DNA of 64,000 bases from Clostridiaceae bacterium (GTDB lineage: Bacteria > Bacillota > Clostridia > DSM-8532): NCBI GenBank assembly GCA_012521105.1, contig JAAYNA010000084.1, forward strand, positions 92,406 to 156,405, in the 5' to 3' direction. The notes under the pieces are model-generated. The model made no database searches. It had not been told where the DNA came from and was given only the letters and a program-made list of their open reading frames with translations. Position 1 is the stretch's first letter, and each line of letters starts with the position of its first letter. Both the position numbers and the translations under genes were made by a program. Positions 48,469 through 58,113 of the stretch are shown piece after piece.

Positions 48469-50634
48469 ATGTTAGAGGATTTTTTTCTTGGAAACGAAGC
48501 GGTGTGGGAAATTGGAGAACCCGATCCTGTATTGGTTGAAGAAATATCAGATAAGTTAAAACTTCCGACAATTCTTGCGAAAGTTCTTGTTAAGCGCGGG
48601 TTAACCGATCCTGGTGAGATCAGGAGTTTTCTTAAACCATCTGTTAAAGGTTTGCACAACCCTATGCTTTTACCCGACATGGAAAAGGCTGTTAACAGAA
48701 TATTAGCGGCAAAAGAGCTTAATGAAAAAATAATAATTTATGGGGATTATGATGTGGACGGAATTACTGCCACGTCAATTTTGTATCTTTTTTTGAAGTC
48801 AATCGGCCTTATCGTTTCATACTATATTCCTGACAGAGTTGATGAAGGCTATGGTATATCTGAAGCAGCGACCCGATACCTGAGTGAGAATTCTTTTGAT
48901 TTAATGATTACGGTAGATTGCGGGATTTCAGCAAAGGACCGGATTGAACAGATAATAGAGAGCCTTGCCATGCAGGGGCGAAAAATGGATATTATTATTA
49001 CAGATCATCATCAGCCTGATATTCACAATTTGCCGGATGCTTTGGCTTTAATAAATCCTCATCTTCCAAACAGTGTATATCCTTTTAATAAGCTGTGTGG
49101 GGCAGGAGTTGCTTTCAAACTTGTGCAGGCTTTATGTAACAGCCTCAACCTTGGTGATGAATATTTTAATTATATTGATTTGGCATGCCTTGGTACGGTT
49201 GCAGATATTGTTGAATTAACAGGTGAAAATCGCGTTATTGTGCAAATTGGTTTAAGGAAAATTCAAAAGTGTCCTAATCCGGGAATACAGGCATTGTTAA
49301 ATGTAGTAGAAATGAAAAATGTGAATATTGATACTTATAAGCTGGCGTTTATTCTGGCACCAAGAATAAATGCCGCAGGACGGATGGGGGATGCTTCAAG
49401 GGCAGTAATGCTTTTTACCTCTTCAGATATATCTTATAATGATACGTTGGCAAGACAGTTACATAGTGATAATAATCTGAGGCAGAAAATCCAGACAGAG
49501 ATTTTTCAAAAAGCAGTAGAAATTATAGAAAGTGACTTAAAATTTAGAAACCAAAAGGTGATAGTAGTAAGCGGCGATAAATGGCACCAGGGAGTAATTG
49601 GCATTGTTGCGTCAATGTTGGTTGAACATTATTATAAACCATGTTTTGTAATCTCGGTTTTTGATGATGAAGCAGTTTGTTCTGCAAGAAGTATTGACGG
49701 TTTCAATATTTATGAAGGTATGGAATACTGCAGTGAATTACTCATTAAGTATGGAGGTCACGAAAAGGCGGGCGGGCTTACAATAAAAAAATCTAATATA
49801 GAAAGATTCAGGGAAAGGATTAACGAATATGCAGATCGGGTGCTTAAAGTTACCGATATGCAGCCAAAACTTGAAATTGATGCCGATTTACAGATAGAAG
49901 AGATAAATATCCATTCGGTGAGTTTATTAATGGCGATGGCTCCCTTTGGTGAGGGAAATCCAAAACCATTGTTCAGACTGAAAGAAATAAACATTTTGGA
50001 AAAAAAGCTGATTGGTTCAGATCAAAGCCATTTAAGACTTATACTTGGAACAGATGAAAGCTCAGTTCAGGCAGTTGCTTTCAGAATGGGATATATGGAA
50101 CAGTTGCTTGAAAGAAACAGCAAAATTGACGTGGTTTTTGAAATCAGCATAAATGAATATATGGGGAGAAGGAATACCGAACTAATTGTAAAACATATCA
50201 GAATGCCTGAAAAAAGCATAATTAGAAATAGAATATTACTGGAAGCGTCAGAAAACGTTGAATACCTTGATAATAACACCGATTGGATTTATAATAGGAT
50301 TAATAATCAGCTGGTAAATTACAGTGATGTGGTACTTTCAAGGCATGAACTGGGTGTATTATACAGGTATTTTCAAAGCGCAGGCAGATGTACTTTTACC
50401 AGAAGTCAGTTATTTGAGCTGGCACAGAAAATTGATGACAGCAGGGTAAGAATGAACTATTTTAAGGTATTATCAGGAATACTTATACTAAAGGAGCTTG
50501 ATATAATCCGATATTCTTACCAGGACAATGGTTCTTATATAATAGAAGTAGCGGAGATAGCCCGGAAAGCATCACTAAAAAATTCTAAGCTCTATTCTTT
50601 TTTGCAGAATTTACAACAGACAGCTGAAAATTGA
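48469..50634 (+). CDS. recJ: Single-stranded-DNA-specific exonuclease RecJ
   Basis: IIIYGDYDVDGITATSILYLFL; VDCGISAKDRIE; IITDHHQPD; FGGHEKAGG-like YGGHEKAGGLTI. Confidence 0.96.
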   Translation: MLEDFFLGNEAVWEIGEPDPVLVEEISDKLKLPTILAKVLVKRGLTDPGEIRSFLKPSVKGLHNPMLLPDMEKAVNRILAAKELNEKIIIYGDYDVDGITATSILYLFLKSIGLIVSYYIPDRVDEGYGISEAATRYLSENSFDLMITVDCGISAKDRIEQIIESLAMQGRKMDIIITDHHQPDIHNLPDALALINPHLPNSVYPFNKLCGAGVAFKLVQALCNSLNLGDEYFNYIDLACLGTVADIVELTGENRVIVQIGLRKIQKCPNPGIQALLNVVEMKNVNIDTYKLAFILAPRINAAGRMGDASRAVMLFTSSDISYNDTLARQLHSDNNLRQKIQTEIFQKAVEIIESDLKFRNQKVIVVSGDKWHQGVIGIVASMLVEHYYKPCFVISVFDDEAVCSARSIDGFNIYEGMEYCSELLIKYGGHEKAGGLTIKKSNIERFRERINEYADRVLKVTDMQPKLEIDADLQIEEINIHSVSLLMAMAPFGEGNPKPLFRLKEINILEKKLIGSDQSHLRLILGTDESSVQAVAFRMGYMEQLLERNSKIDVVFEISINEYMGRRNTELIVKHIRMPEKSIIRNRILLEASENVEYLDNNTDWIYNRINNQLVNYSDVVLSRHELGVLYRYFQSAGRCTFTRSQLFELAQKIDDSRVRMNYFKVLSGILILKELDIIRYSYQDNGSYIIEVAEIARKASLKNSKLYSFLQNLQQTAEN

Positions 50635-50644
50635 TGGTGGTTTG

Positions 50645-52834
50645 ATGCTTGAGGAATATAACAGACTTGTAGCTAAACTAAAATCAATAGGGAAAGAATA
50701 TAACTGGGAACTTCTTGATAAGGCATATAAAGTTGCTTTAGAGGCGCATGACGGCCAGTTAAGAAGCTCTGGAGAGCCTTTTGTCACTCATCCGTTGCAA
50801 GTGGCTTACATTCTTGCTGAAATGGAAATGGATACCACTACAATAGCTGCCGGAATGCTTCACGATACTGTTGAAGACACCTCATTCACCTATGATAAAA
50901 ATTTGAAAAACTTTGGTGAAGAAGTTGCAAACCTCGTGGATGGTGTTACAAAACTTGCTAAAATACCCTATACAAATAAACAGGAAATCCAGGCCGAAAA
51001 CTTACGAAAAATGTTCCTGGCCATGTCGAAAGATATACGGGTTATTATTATAAAGCTTGCTGACAGGCTTCATAACATGCGCACTTTAAAGTATAAGCCA
51101 AGAGAGAAACAGATTGAAATAGCCCGTGAAACCATTGACATATATGCACCTTTGGCGCACCGTCTTGGAATTTACAAGGTAAAATGGGAACTTGAAGATC
51201 TAAGCTTCAGATACCTGCACGAAAAGGAGTATTATGATCTTGTTGAAAAAATAGCCAAAAAGCGCAAAGAACGCGAAGAGTATATAGACCGAATTATAAA
51301 GACTGTTTTTGACAAGTCGAAGGAATTGGGTATTGAAACTCATATTGACGGGCGTCCGAAACATTTGTACAGTATATACACCAAGATGAAAAGACAGCAC
51401 AAGGAACTGGATCAAATTTATGATTTGTTTGCAATCCGTGTTATTGTAGGTTCGGTTAAAGACTGTTATGCTGTTTTAGGGCTGGTTCATGAATTGTATA
51501 AACCAATGCCCGGAAGATTTAAAGATTATATATCAATGCCAAAACCGAACATGTACCAATCCCTTCACTCAACGCTTATAGGGCCTGAAGGCATCCCTTT
51601 CGAAGTTCAGATTCGTACCTGGGAAATGCACAGGATAGCAGAGGTTGGAATTGCAGCTCATTGGAGGTATAAAGACGGCGGACGTCAAAACGATAATCTT
51701 GGCGAGAAATTGGCATGGTTAAGGCAGTTATTGGATTGGCAGAAAGAAACCACAGATCCCGACGAATTTATGGAAAACCTGAAAATTGACCTTTTCACCG
51801 ACGAGGTTTTTGTTTTTACTCCTAAAGGTGATGTAAAATGTCTGAAAGCAGGTTCAACCCCTATCGATTTTGCCTATGCAATCCACAGTGATATAGGAAA
51901 CAGAATGATAGGCGCCAAAATAAACGGTAAGCTGGAAAACCTTGATTATGAATTAAAAAACGGAGATATTGTTGAAATAATTACCTCATCGGCAAGTAAG
52001 GGGCCCAGCCGGGATTGGCTAAAAAGAGTAAAAACTTCCCAGGCAAGAAATAAAATAAATCAGTGGTTTAAGAAAGAAAAAAGAGAAGAGAACATTGAAC
52101 GTGGAAAGGATCTTTTTGAAAGAGAGCTGAAAAAACACGGGATTAGTGCCCATCAAATATTAAAGCAGGAGATTTTTGAAGCAGCGTTCAAAAAGTATAA
52201 TTTCAACAGCATCGATGATATGTATGCAGCAATAGGGCTTGATGCTATTTCAAGCAGAAAGGTTATTTCAAGGTTAAAGGAAGAATATCGCAAAACCCTT
52301 CCGCCCGAAGAACAAAAACAATTTCTGCTTGAAGATGAAAAAAGAAAAAAAGAGCTTAGCAAAAAGCGAAAAGAACGTCAAATTCCTGAATCAGGAGTAA
52401 TTGTTAAAGGTATTGATAATTGCCTTGTAAGGCTTTCAAAATGCTGTAACCCTGTACCTGGAGATAATATTATCGGGTACATTACCAGGGGAAGGGGTGT
52501 GTCGGTTCACCGGAAAGATTGTATAAACATACTGAATACAGTGGATGATGATGAAAGACTGATAGAAGTGAACTGGTACAAGGGAAAAGCTGCATCCTAT
52601 CAGGCAGAATTATCGATAAAAGCACATGACAGAACCCATCTGTTAATGGAAGTGACTAATGTTATAGGTGATGCAGGAATTCCACTTAAGGCAATTAACG
52701 CCAGAACAACAAAAAACAATGTTGCACTTATGAATTTAACGGTAGAAATAACAGACACAGATCAACTGGAAAGAATTATTAACAGAATCAAACGTGTGCC
52801 TGATGTTTTTGAAATAACAAGAAATAATAAATAA
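50645..52834 (+). CDS. relA: Bifunctional (p)ppGpp synthetase/hydrolase (RelA/SpoT)
   Basis: HD (LHDTVEDT), synthetase (RPKHLYSIYTKM), TGS and ACT regions. Confidence 0.96.
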   Translation: MLEEYNRLVAKLKSIGKEYNWELLDKAYKVALEAHDGQLRSSGEPFVTHPLQVAYILAEMEMDTTTIAAGMLHDTVEDTSFTYDKNLKNFGEEVANLVDGVTKLAKIPYTNKQEIQAENLRKMFLAMSKDIRVIIIKLADRLHNMRTLKYKPREKQIEIARETIDIYAPLAHRLGIYKVKWELEDLSFRYLHEKEYYDLVEKIAKKRKEREEYIDRIIKTVFDKSKELGIETHIDGRPKHLYSIYTKMKRQHKELDQIYDLFAIRVIVGSVKDCYAVLGLVHELYKPMPGRFKDYISMPKPNMYQSLHSTLIGPEGIPFEVQIRTWEMHRIAEVGIAAHWRYKDGGRQNDNLGEKLAWLRQLLDWQKETTDPDEFMENLKIDLFTDEVFVFTPKGDVKCLKAGSTPIDFAYAIHSDIGNRMIGAKINGKLENLDYELKNGDIVEIITSSASKGPSRDWLKRVKTSQARNKINQWFKKEKREENIERGKDLFERELKKHGISAHQILKQEIFEAAFKKYNFNSIDDMYAAIGLDAISSRKVISRLKEEYRKTLPPEEQKQFLLEDEKRKKELSKKRKERQIPESGVIVKGIDNCLVRLSKCCNPVPGDNIIGYITRGRGVSVHRKDCINILNTVDDDERLIEVNWYKGKAASYQAELSIKAHDRTHLLMEVTNVIGDAGIPLKAINARTTKNNVALMNLTVEITDTDQLERIINRIKRVPDVFEITRNNK

Positions 52835-52849
52835 ATGCTGGAGGGCTTT

Positions 52850-53311
52850 ATGCGCGCAATAGTACAAAGAGTGAGCAGTTCGAAAGTAACTGTAGACAAT
52901 GAAACGGTTGGAAGTATAAGCAAAGGCCTGATGGTGCTGTTAGGAGTGGGTAAGGACGATACCCGCCAGGACCTGGAGTCCCTGGCCGACAAAATAGTAA
53001 ACTTAAGAATTTTTGAAGATGAAAACCAAAAAATGAATCTATCAGCACTTGATGTTCATGGTGATATACTTGTTGTATCCCAGTTTACATTATATGCAGA
53101 CTGCAGAAAAGGAAACAGACCCAGTTTTGTTGATGCAGCACCGCCTGATAAAGCTAATGAGCTTTATCAGGAATTTGTAAATTACCTTAAGGAAAAATAC
53201 CCTTTAAAAGTAGAAACAGGTGTATTTCAGGCTTCAATGCATCTTGAAATTCACAATGAAGGTCCTGTGACAATTTTTCTTGACAGTGCAGTTAAAAGAA
53301 GAAACAACTGA
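52850..53311 (+). CDS. dtd: D-aminoacyl-tRNA deacylase
   Basis: [52 protein letters not shown]. Confidence 0.96.
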   Translation: MRAIVQRVSSSKVTVDNETVGSISKGLMVLLGVGKDDTRQDLESLADKIVNLRIFEDENQKMNLSALDVHGDILVVSQFTLYADCRKGNRPSFVDAAPPDKANELYQEFVNYLKEKYPLKVETGVFQASMHLEIHNEGPVTIFLDSAVKRRNN

Positions 53312-53322
53312 GGTGAAATAAA

Positions 53323-53946
53323 GTGATAATAGAGTGTGTACCAAATGGTTTGGTCCAATCCAATGTTTATATTGTATCTGAAAACGGTGAGGGAGTCGTT
53401 ATAGATTGCGGCTGTCCACCCGAAAAAGTGCTGGAAGTTGCAAACAGTAAGGAAATTAAATTAAAACATGTTATTTTAACACACGGACATTTTGATCATA
53501 TTTACTATATTGATCAATTAAGAGATTTGATCGATGTTAAGGTTCATATCCATGAAAAGGATGCAGAGTGCTTGTCTGATCCTTACATGAATGGACTTGC
53601 CCATTTTCCCGTACAGGGTTCATTTACATTTAAAGCAGCAGACAATCTTCTTAAAGATGGAGATGTAATTGAGTGTTCAGGCCTTTCTTTTAAAGTAATC
53701 CATACACCTGGCCATACAAAAGGTGGCATTTGTATTCTGGTTAACAATGTTCTTTTTACCGGAGATACATTATTTAATGCATCAATAGGAAGAACGGATT
53801 TTCCTGGCGGTTCAATCGATGAAATTAAAAAATCCATTAAAGAAAAATTATATACCTTGTCCGATTATACAACCGTATACCCGGGTCATGGTATAAAAAC
53901 CACCATAGGTTATGAGAAAAAAAATAACCCATTTTGCAGAGCATAA
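53323..53946 (+). CDS. MBL-fold metallo-hydrolase (glyoxalase II-like)
   Basis: ILTHGHFDHIYYIDQL; HTPGHTKGGICIL; LFTGDTLF. Confidence 0.93.
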   Translation: MIIECVPNGLVQSNVYIVSENGEGVVIDCGCPPEKVLEVANSKEIKLKHVILTHGHFDHIYYIDQLRDLIDVKVHIHEKDAECLSDPYMNGLAHFPVQGSFTFKAADNLLKDGDVIECSGLSFKVIHTPGHTKGGICILVNNVLFTGDTLFNASIGRTDFPGGSIDEIKKSIKEKLYTLSDYTTVYPGHGIKTTIGYEKKNNPFCRA

Positions 53947-53977
53947 GGTAATTGAAACTTAGTTAATGGGAGTGTTT

Positions 53978-55423
53978 ATGGTTTATATTAAAATACCCGA
54001 GGAGTTCGGCTACGAAGCAAGGGAATTATTAAATTTATTTTTTCCCGGTAACGGATTTGCATTTGCAGAAGATACTTCGAGAGTATCTTCCCATGACGTT
54101 ATGATAACCCTGGATATTACTGGGTTCAATTTAAAAATTGAGCTATGGCAGGGAAATAAAAATCTGTATTCAGAAACAATGCATCTTGAAAGCAAAGACA
54201 ACACGAATCAATTGAAAATACCGTTAAAGGTACTGTTATATAGATGTCTGAGCCACTATACAGGTAAAAAGCTTCCATGGGGTGCGTTAACAGGAATTAG
54301 GCCTGCAAAAATAGTCCATTCTCTTTTTAATCAGGGTACAGGCCCTGATGCTGCTTACAGGAAACTGGTTGATTATTACAACCTTTCACACAGTAAAGCC
54401 CGTCTTACTGTAGAAGTAGCCCTTAATGAAGCCGAATTTATAAAAAATGCTGGTAACAATGTGAGTATTTACATTGGCATACCCTTTTGCACCAGCAGGT
54501 GCATATACTGTTCTTTTCCGTCTGTAGCCATAAATAAATATGAACATCTGATTTCCGACTATCTGAAAGCTTTACACAAAGAGGTCCGGTGGGCTGAACA
54601 ATGGCTGAAAGATAAAAATACAGCTATTGATACCATTTATATTGGCGGAGGTACCCCCACAGCTTTACCTGAAAACGCACTGGATTATTTGTTAAACCAT
54701 ATTGTTCCGGTCCTCCCTTTGGAAAATATTCGGGAATATACTGTTGAGGCCGGAAGACCCGATACTTTGAACGAAAAAAAACTAAGGATTATCAAAAATG
54801 CAGGTGTTACGCGCATAAGCATAAATCCTCAAACCATGCAGGACAAAACCTTGAAACTTATTGGAAGAGACCATACCACAGGGCAGATTATTGAAGCTTT
54901 CAACATGGCAAGGGCTGAAGGGTTTAAGAATATAAACTGTGATTTGATTGCCGGGCTTCCGGAAGAGACGGAAAAGGATTTTGAAGATACCCTGATAAAA
55001 ATTGGCAGGTTAAATCCTGAAAATGTAACCGTCCATACAATGTCTGTAAAGAGAGCTTCAAGGCTAATAAATGAAAAAGGCAACTTTAAGCAGACAGACG
55101 ATGAAACTGTTAATAACATGGTAGAACTGGCCGGGGCTTTTTTGAGAAAGAGCGGAATGCATCCTTATTACCTGTACCGGCAGAAGAATATATTGGCCAA
55201 CCTTGAGAATGTGGGCTATGCAAAACCCGGAACAGAAGGAATTTACAATATGCTTATTATGGAAGAGGTTCAAACAATACTGGCATTCGGTGCCGGAGCC
55301 TCATCAAAAATCATATATCCCGAAAATCGCATTGAGAGAGTTTTTAATGTCAGAAACGTGGAGCAGTATATACAGAGAATCGATGAGATGATTGCAAGAA
55401 AAGTGAAATTACTGGATACCTAA
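53978..55423 (+). CDS. hemZ: Coproporphyrinogen dehydrogenase HemZ (radical SAM)
   Basis: IYIGIPFCTSRCIYCSFPSVAI; TIYIGGGTPTALPE; LPWGALTGIRPAKIVH. Confidence 0.93.
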   Translation: MVYIKIPEEFGYEARELLNLFFPGNGFAFAEDTSRVSSHDVMITLDITGFNLKIELWQGNKNLYSETMHLESKDNTNQLKIPLKVLLYRCLSHYTGKKLPWGALTGIRPAKIVHSLFNQGTGPDAAYRKLVDYYNLSHSKARLTVEVALNEAEFIKNAGNNVSIYIGIPFCTSRCIYCSFPSVAINKYEHLISDYLKALHKEVRWAEQWLKDKNTAIDTIYIGGGTPTALPENALDYLLNHIVPVLPLENIREYTVEAGRPDTLNEKKLRIIKNAGVTRISINPQTMQDKTLKLIGRDHTTGQIIEAFNMARAEGFKNINCDLIAGLPEETEKDFEDTLIKIGRLNPENVTVHTMSVKRASRLINEKGNFKQTDDETVNNMVELAGAFLRKSGMHPYYLYRQKNILANLENVGYAKPGTEGIYNMLIMEEVQTILAFGAGASSKIIYPENRIERVFNVRNVEQYIQRIDEMIARKVKLLDT

Positions 55424-55425
55424 TC

Positions 55426-55452
55426 ACATAATTCCAGCGTTAACATAAGATA
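55426..55452 (+). promoter_or_regulatory. Candidate sigma-K promoter AC-N16-CATAAGATA
   Basis: Fits AC-N16/17-CATANNNTA exactly; 34 nt upstream of ATG 55486. Confidence 0.55.
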
Positions 55453-55485
55453 ATATTGTAATATACATTGTATAGGAGTGAGCAA

Positions 55486-55890
55486 ATGAACGGGTATTTT
55501 TGCAATCCTGGTTACAGGCATTATTATCAACCCGAATGCCCATACGGGGAAACATACCCGATAAGTTTCCAATGCCCCTATTGTTTGAATCGGTTTGACG
55601 GTAATGTATATATGAACAACAATATGGGAATGGAATATCCGGTAAACTACGGGTATGATGAAAACCCGCATACAAACATAAGTCCAATGGAATATGGTTA
55701 TGACAACATTTATCCGGTATCTGACAACATGTATTCAAATGTTGGACCTGGGTTCAGTGATAATATGAGTCCATACTATAACAATTTGGGTTATATTAAC
55801 CCCGAAGAGAATGTTCACAGCCCGTGGGACAACAATAGAATGTATACTCCTAATGAAAATTCACTGCCAATTCCTAAGCCATACAATTAA
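55486..55890 (+). CDS. Tyr/Asn/Pro-rich hypothetical protein, possible spore coat protein
   Basis: 134 aa low-complexity Y/N/P composition, CPYC motif; RBS taggagtg. Confidence 0.65.
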   Translation: MNGYFCNPGYRHYYQPECPYGETYPISFQCPYCLNRFDGNVYMNNNMGMEYPVNYGYDENPHTNISPMEYGYDNIYPVSDNMYSNVGPGFSDNMSPYYNNLGYINPEENVHSPWDNNRMYTPNENSLPIPKPYN

Positions 55891-56052
55891 GCTATTTTCC
55901 ATCATTTCGCACCCAAATTTTGATCACTTCGTTTTTTGTATATGTGGGTGAGGGATGATGGTTTTTTTCAAAAAATTAACTAAAGGGTTTGAAATATCAG
56001 GTAATAACAGATACAATAATACTATAATTTACTTATATTATGGTACAGGGAG

Positions 56053-57843
56053 ATGATAAGTATGGACAGGAAGCTTGTGGGAAACTTTACAGAAAACATT
56101 CATGACGAAGATTATGAAAGACCGTTTTTATCTAAAATAGTAACAGCATCAAGCATGATTAATGATAGTTTAAGAGATAAGGAAAGTCTTAACGGATACT
56201 GGAATTTCCAGATAGATCAGTATGATACCTGTATCAGATCAAAATGGTATGAAGAGAATTATAAAACCGAAACCGGAAGATATCTGCCCGTTGATTTCGA
56301 TTTTGATCGTTGGGGTACAATAGAGGTGCCTTCTTGTTGGAATACACAGGATGAGAGGTTTTATTATTACGAGGGTCCTGCGGTTTATACAAGAACATTC
56401 CGCTATGAAAACAGGGGTGAAAAGAGGGTATTTATTAAGTTTGGAGCTGTAAATTATGAAGCCAAGGTATTTTTGAACAAAAAGTACATAGGGATGCACA
56501 GGGGAGGTTCAACTCCGTTCTATCTTGAAGTTACCGGTATGCTTGAAGAAAACAACCGTATTCTTGTAGTAGTAGATAACACCAGAAAGAAAGAAGCCGT
56601 ACCTGCAAGAAACACAGACTGGTTTAATTATGGCGGTATCTACAGGGATGTTGAACTTATAAGACTTCCCGAAACCTTTATAAAGGATTATTATATAAGT
56701 CTTGTTCCAAACAGTGGTTATAAAAAGATTAGGATAAAGCTTGAGATTGACGGCCCTCAAAATAACGGGACAGCCAAACTTGAAATACCAAAACTGAACT
56801 TATTCGAAGAGATTAAATGTGTTGACGGCAAAGCCGATGTTGAAATAAATGCCCGGCCCGAATTATGGAGTCCTGAAAAGCCCAGATTATATGATGTGAA
56901 AATTACCTATTTATCTGATGAAATACATGACCGGATCGGGTTTAGAGAAATTCGGGCAGACAAAACAGGTATTTATCTGAACGGAAAAAAGATTTTCCTT
57001 AAGGGTATATGTACCCACGAGGAAAGTGTTAAAAACGGTAAGGCTGTAACCGACGAAGAAATTATTGAAAACTTTAAGCTTGCAAAGGAAATGAATTGTA
57101 ATTTTATGCGCCTTGCCCATTATCCCCATACCGAGAGAGCAGCCAGGATAGCAGATAAAATAGGAATTTTGCTTTGGGAAGAAATTCCGGTATATTGGGC
57201 TATTGATTTTTCAAATCCAAAGACCTATAAAAATGCAGAAAACCAATTAACAGAGCTCATAATCAGGGACAGAAACAGAGTAAGTGTAATCATATGGTCA
57301 GTAGGAAACGAAAATCCCGACACCGATGAAAGGCTTCAGTTTATGAGTTCACTTGCCCAAAAGGCCAAAGAACTGGATCCTTCAAGGCTGGTTTCTGCAG
57401 CTTGTCTTGTGGATCACAGTAAGCTAATGATCAAAGACAGGCTTGTTGACTACCTCGACATTATAGGCATTAACGAATATTACGGTTGGTATGCCCCTGA
57501 TTTTAATGATTTGATTAAAGTGTTTAATAACAGTAATCCACAGAAACCTGTAGTGATAACAGAATTTGGTGCAGATGCGCTTCAAGGTGCAAGAGGAACT
57601 TATGATGACCTTGGTACAGAGGACTGCCAGTACCATATTTTTAAATTGCAGACCGAAACCCTGGGTAAAATACCATATATACACGGAACAGCGCCATGGA
57701 TATTATACGATTTCAGATGTCCACGAAGAACCAGTTCCCTTCAGCTTGAATACAACAGGAAAGGGCTTTTGTCTGAAGATAAGTCGTATAAAAAGCCTGC
57801 TTACTATGTAATGAAAGAATTCTATGCTTCTATAAATGATTAA
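56053..57843 (+). CDS. uidA: GH2 family beta-glucuronidase; ATG 56062 is an alternative start
   Basis: GH2 acid/base IWSVGNENPDTDERL, nucleophile VITEFGADALQG, and C-terminal N-x-K motif (YNRKGLLS) typical of glucuronidases. Confidence 0.88.
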   Translation: MISMDRKLVGNFTENIHDEDYERPFLSKIVTASSMINDSLRDKESLNGYWNFQIDQYDTCIRSKWYEENYKTETGRYLPVDFDFDRWGTIEVPSCWNTQDERFYYYEGPAVYTRTFRYENRGEKRVFIKFGAVNYEAKVFLNKKYIGMHRGGSTPFYLEVTGMLEENNRILVVVDNTRKKEAVPARNTDWFNYGGIYRDVELIRLPETFIKDYYISLVPNSGYKKIRIKLEIDGPQNNGTAKLEIPKLNLFEEIKCVDGKADVEINARPELWSPEKPRLYDVKITYLSDEIHDRIGFREIRADKTGIYLNGKKIFLKGICTHEESVKNGKAVTDEEIIENFKLAKEMNCNFMRLAHYPHTERAARIADKIGILLWEEIPVYWAIDFSNPKTYKNAENQLTELIIRDRNRVSVIIWSVGNENPDTDERLQFMSSLAQKAKELDPSRLVSAACLVDHSKLMIKDRLVDYLDIIGINEYYGWYAPDFNDLIKVFNNSNPQKPVVITEFGADALQGARGTYDDLGTEDCQYHIFKLQTETLGKIPYIHGTAPWILYDFRCPRRTSSLQLEYNRKGLLSEDKSYKKPAYYVMKEFYASIND

Positions 57844-57881
57844 TACAGTATGGTTGCACGACAAATTAACAGCTAAATGAG

Positions 57882-57910
57882 TTGACATCGTTCATAAATG
57901 CAAATATAAT
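57882..57910 (+). promoter_or_regulatory. Consensus promoter TTGACA-N17-TATAAT for TRAP operon leader
   Basis: Perfect -35, spacing and -10. Confidence 0.9.
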
Positions 57911-57916
57911 GGTAGT

Positions 57917-58088
57917 GTAGGATGGTAGTACGGAAGCAAACAGTATATAACTAATACGGTTGTATTTGTAGTATTGCGTTATGGTTTTGTGAGTTTTTCT
58001 TACCTGATAGAGTAAGAAAATTCCTTAGAAAATATGCAATATTTTGCAATACATATGTTTCCAGAACCTCCTACGGGGGTTTTTTTTA
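57917..58088 (+). ncRNA. Riboswitch-like/attenuator leader upstream of dctP
   Basis: 5' GTAGGATGGT complementary (one bulged U) to ACCTCCTAC in the terminator 5' arm; internal hairpins; no class recognised. Confidence 0.55.
58065..58088 (+). terminator. Intrinsic terminator AACCTCC-TAC-GGGGGTT + T-tract within dctP leader
   Basis: 7-bp stem followed by run of T's, upstream of the dctP start. Confidence 0.8.
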
Positions 58089-58113
58089 TTACTTTTTTTA
58101 GGGGGTATAAACC

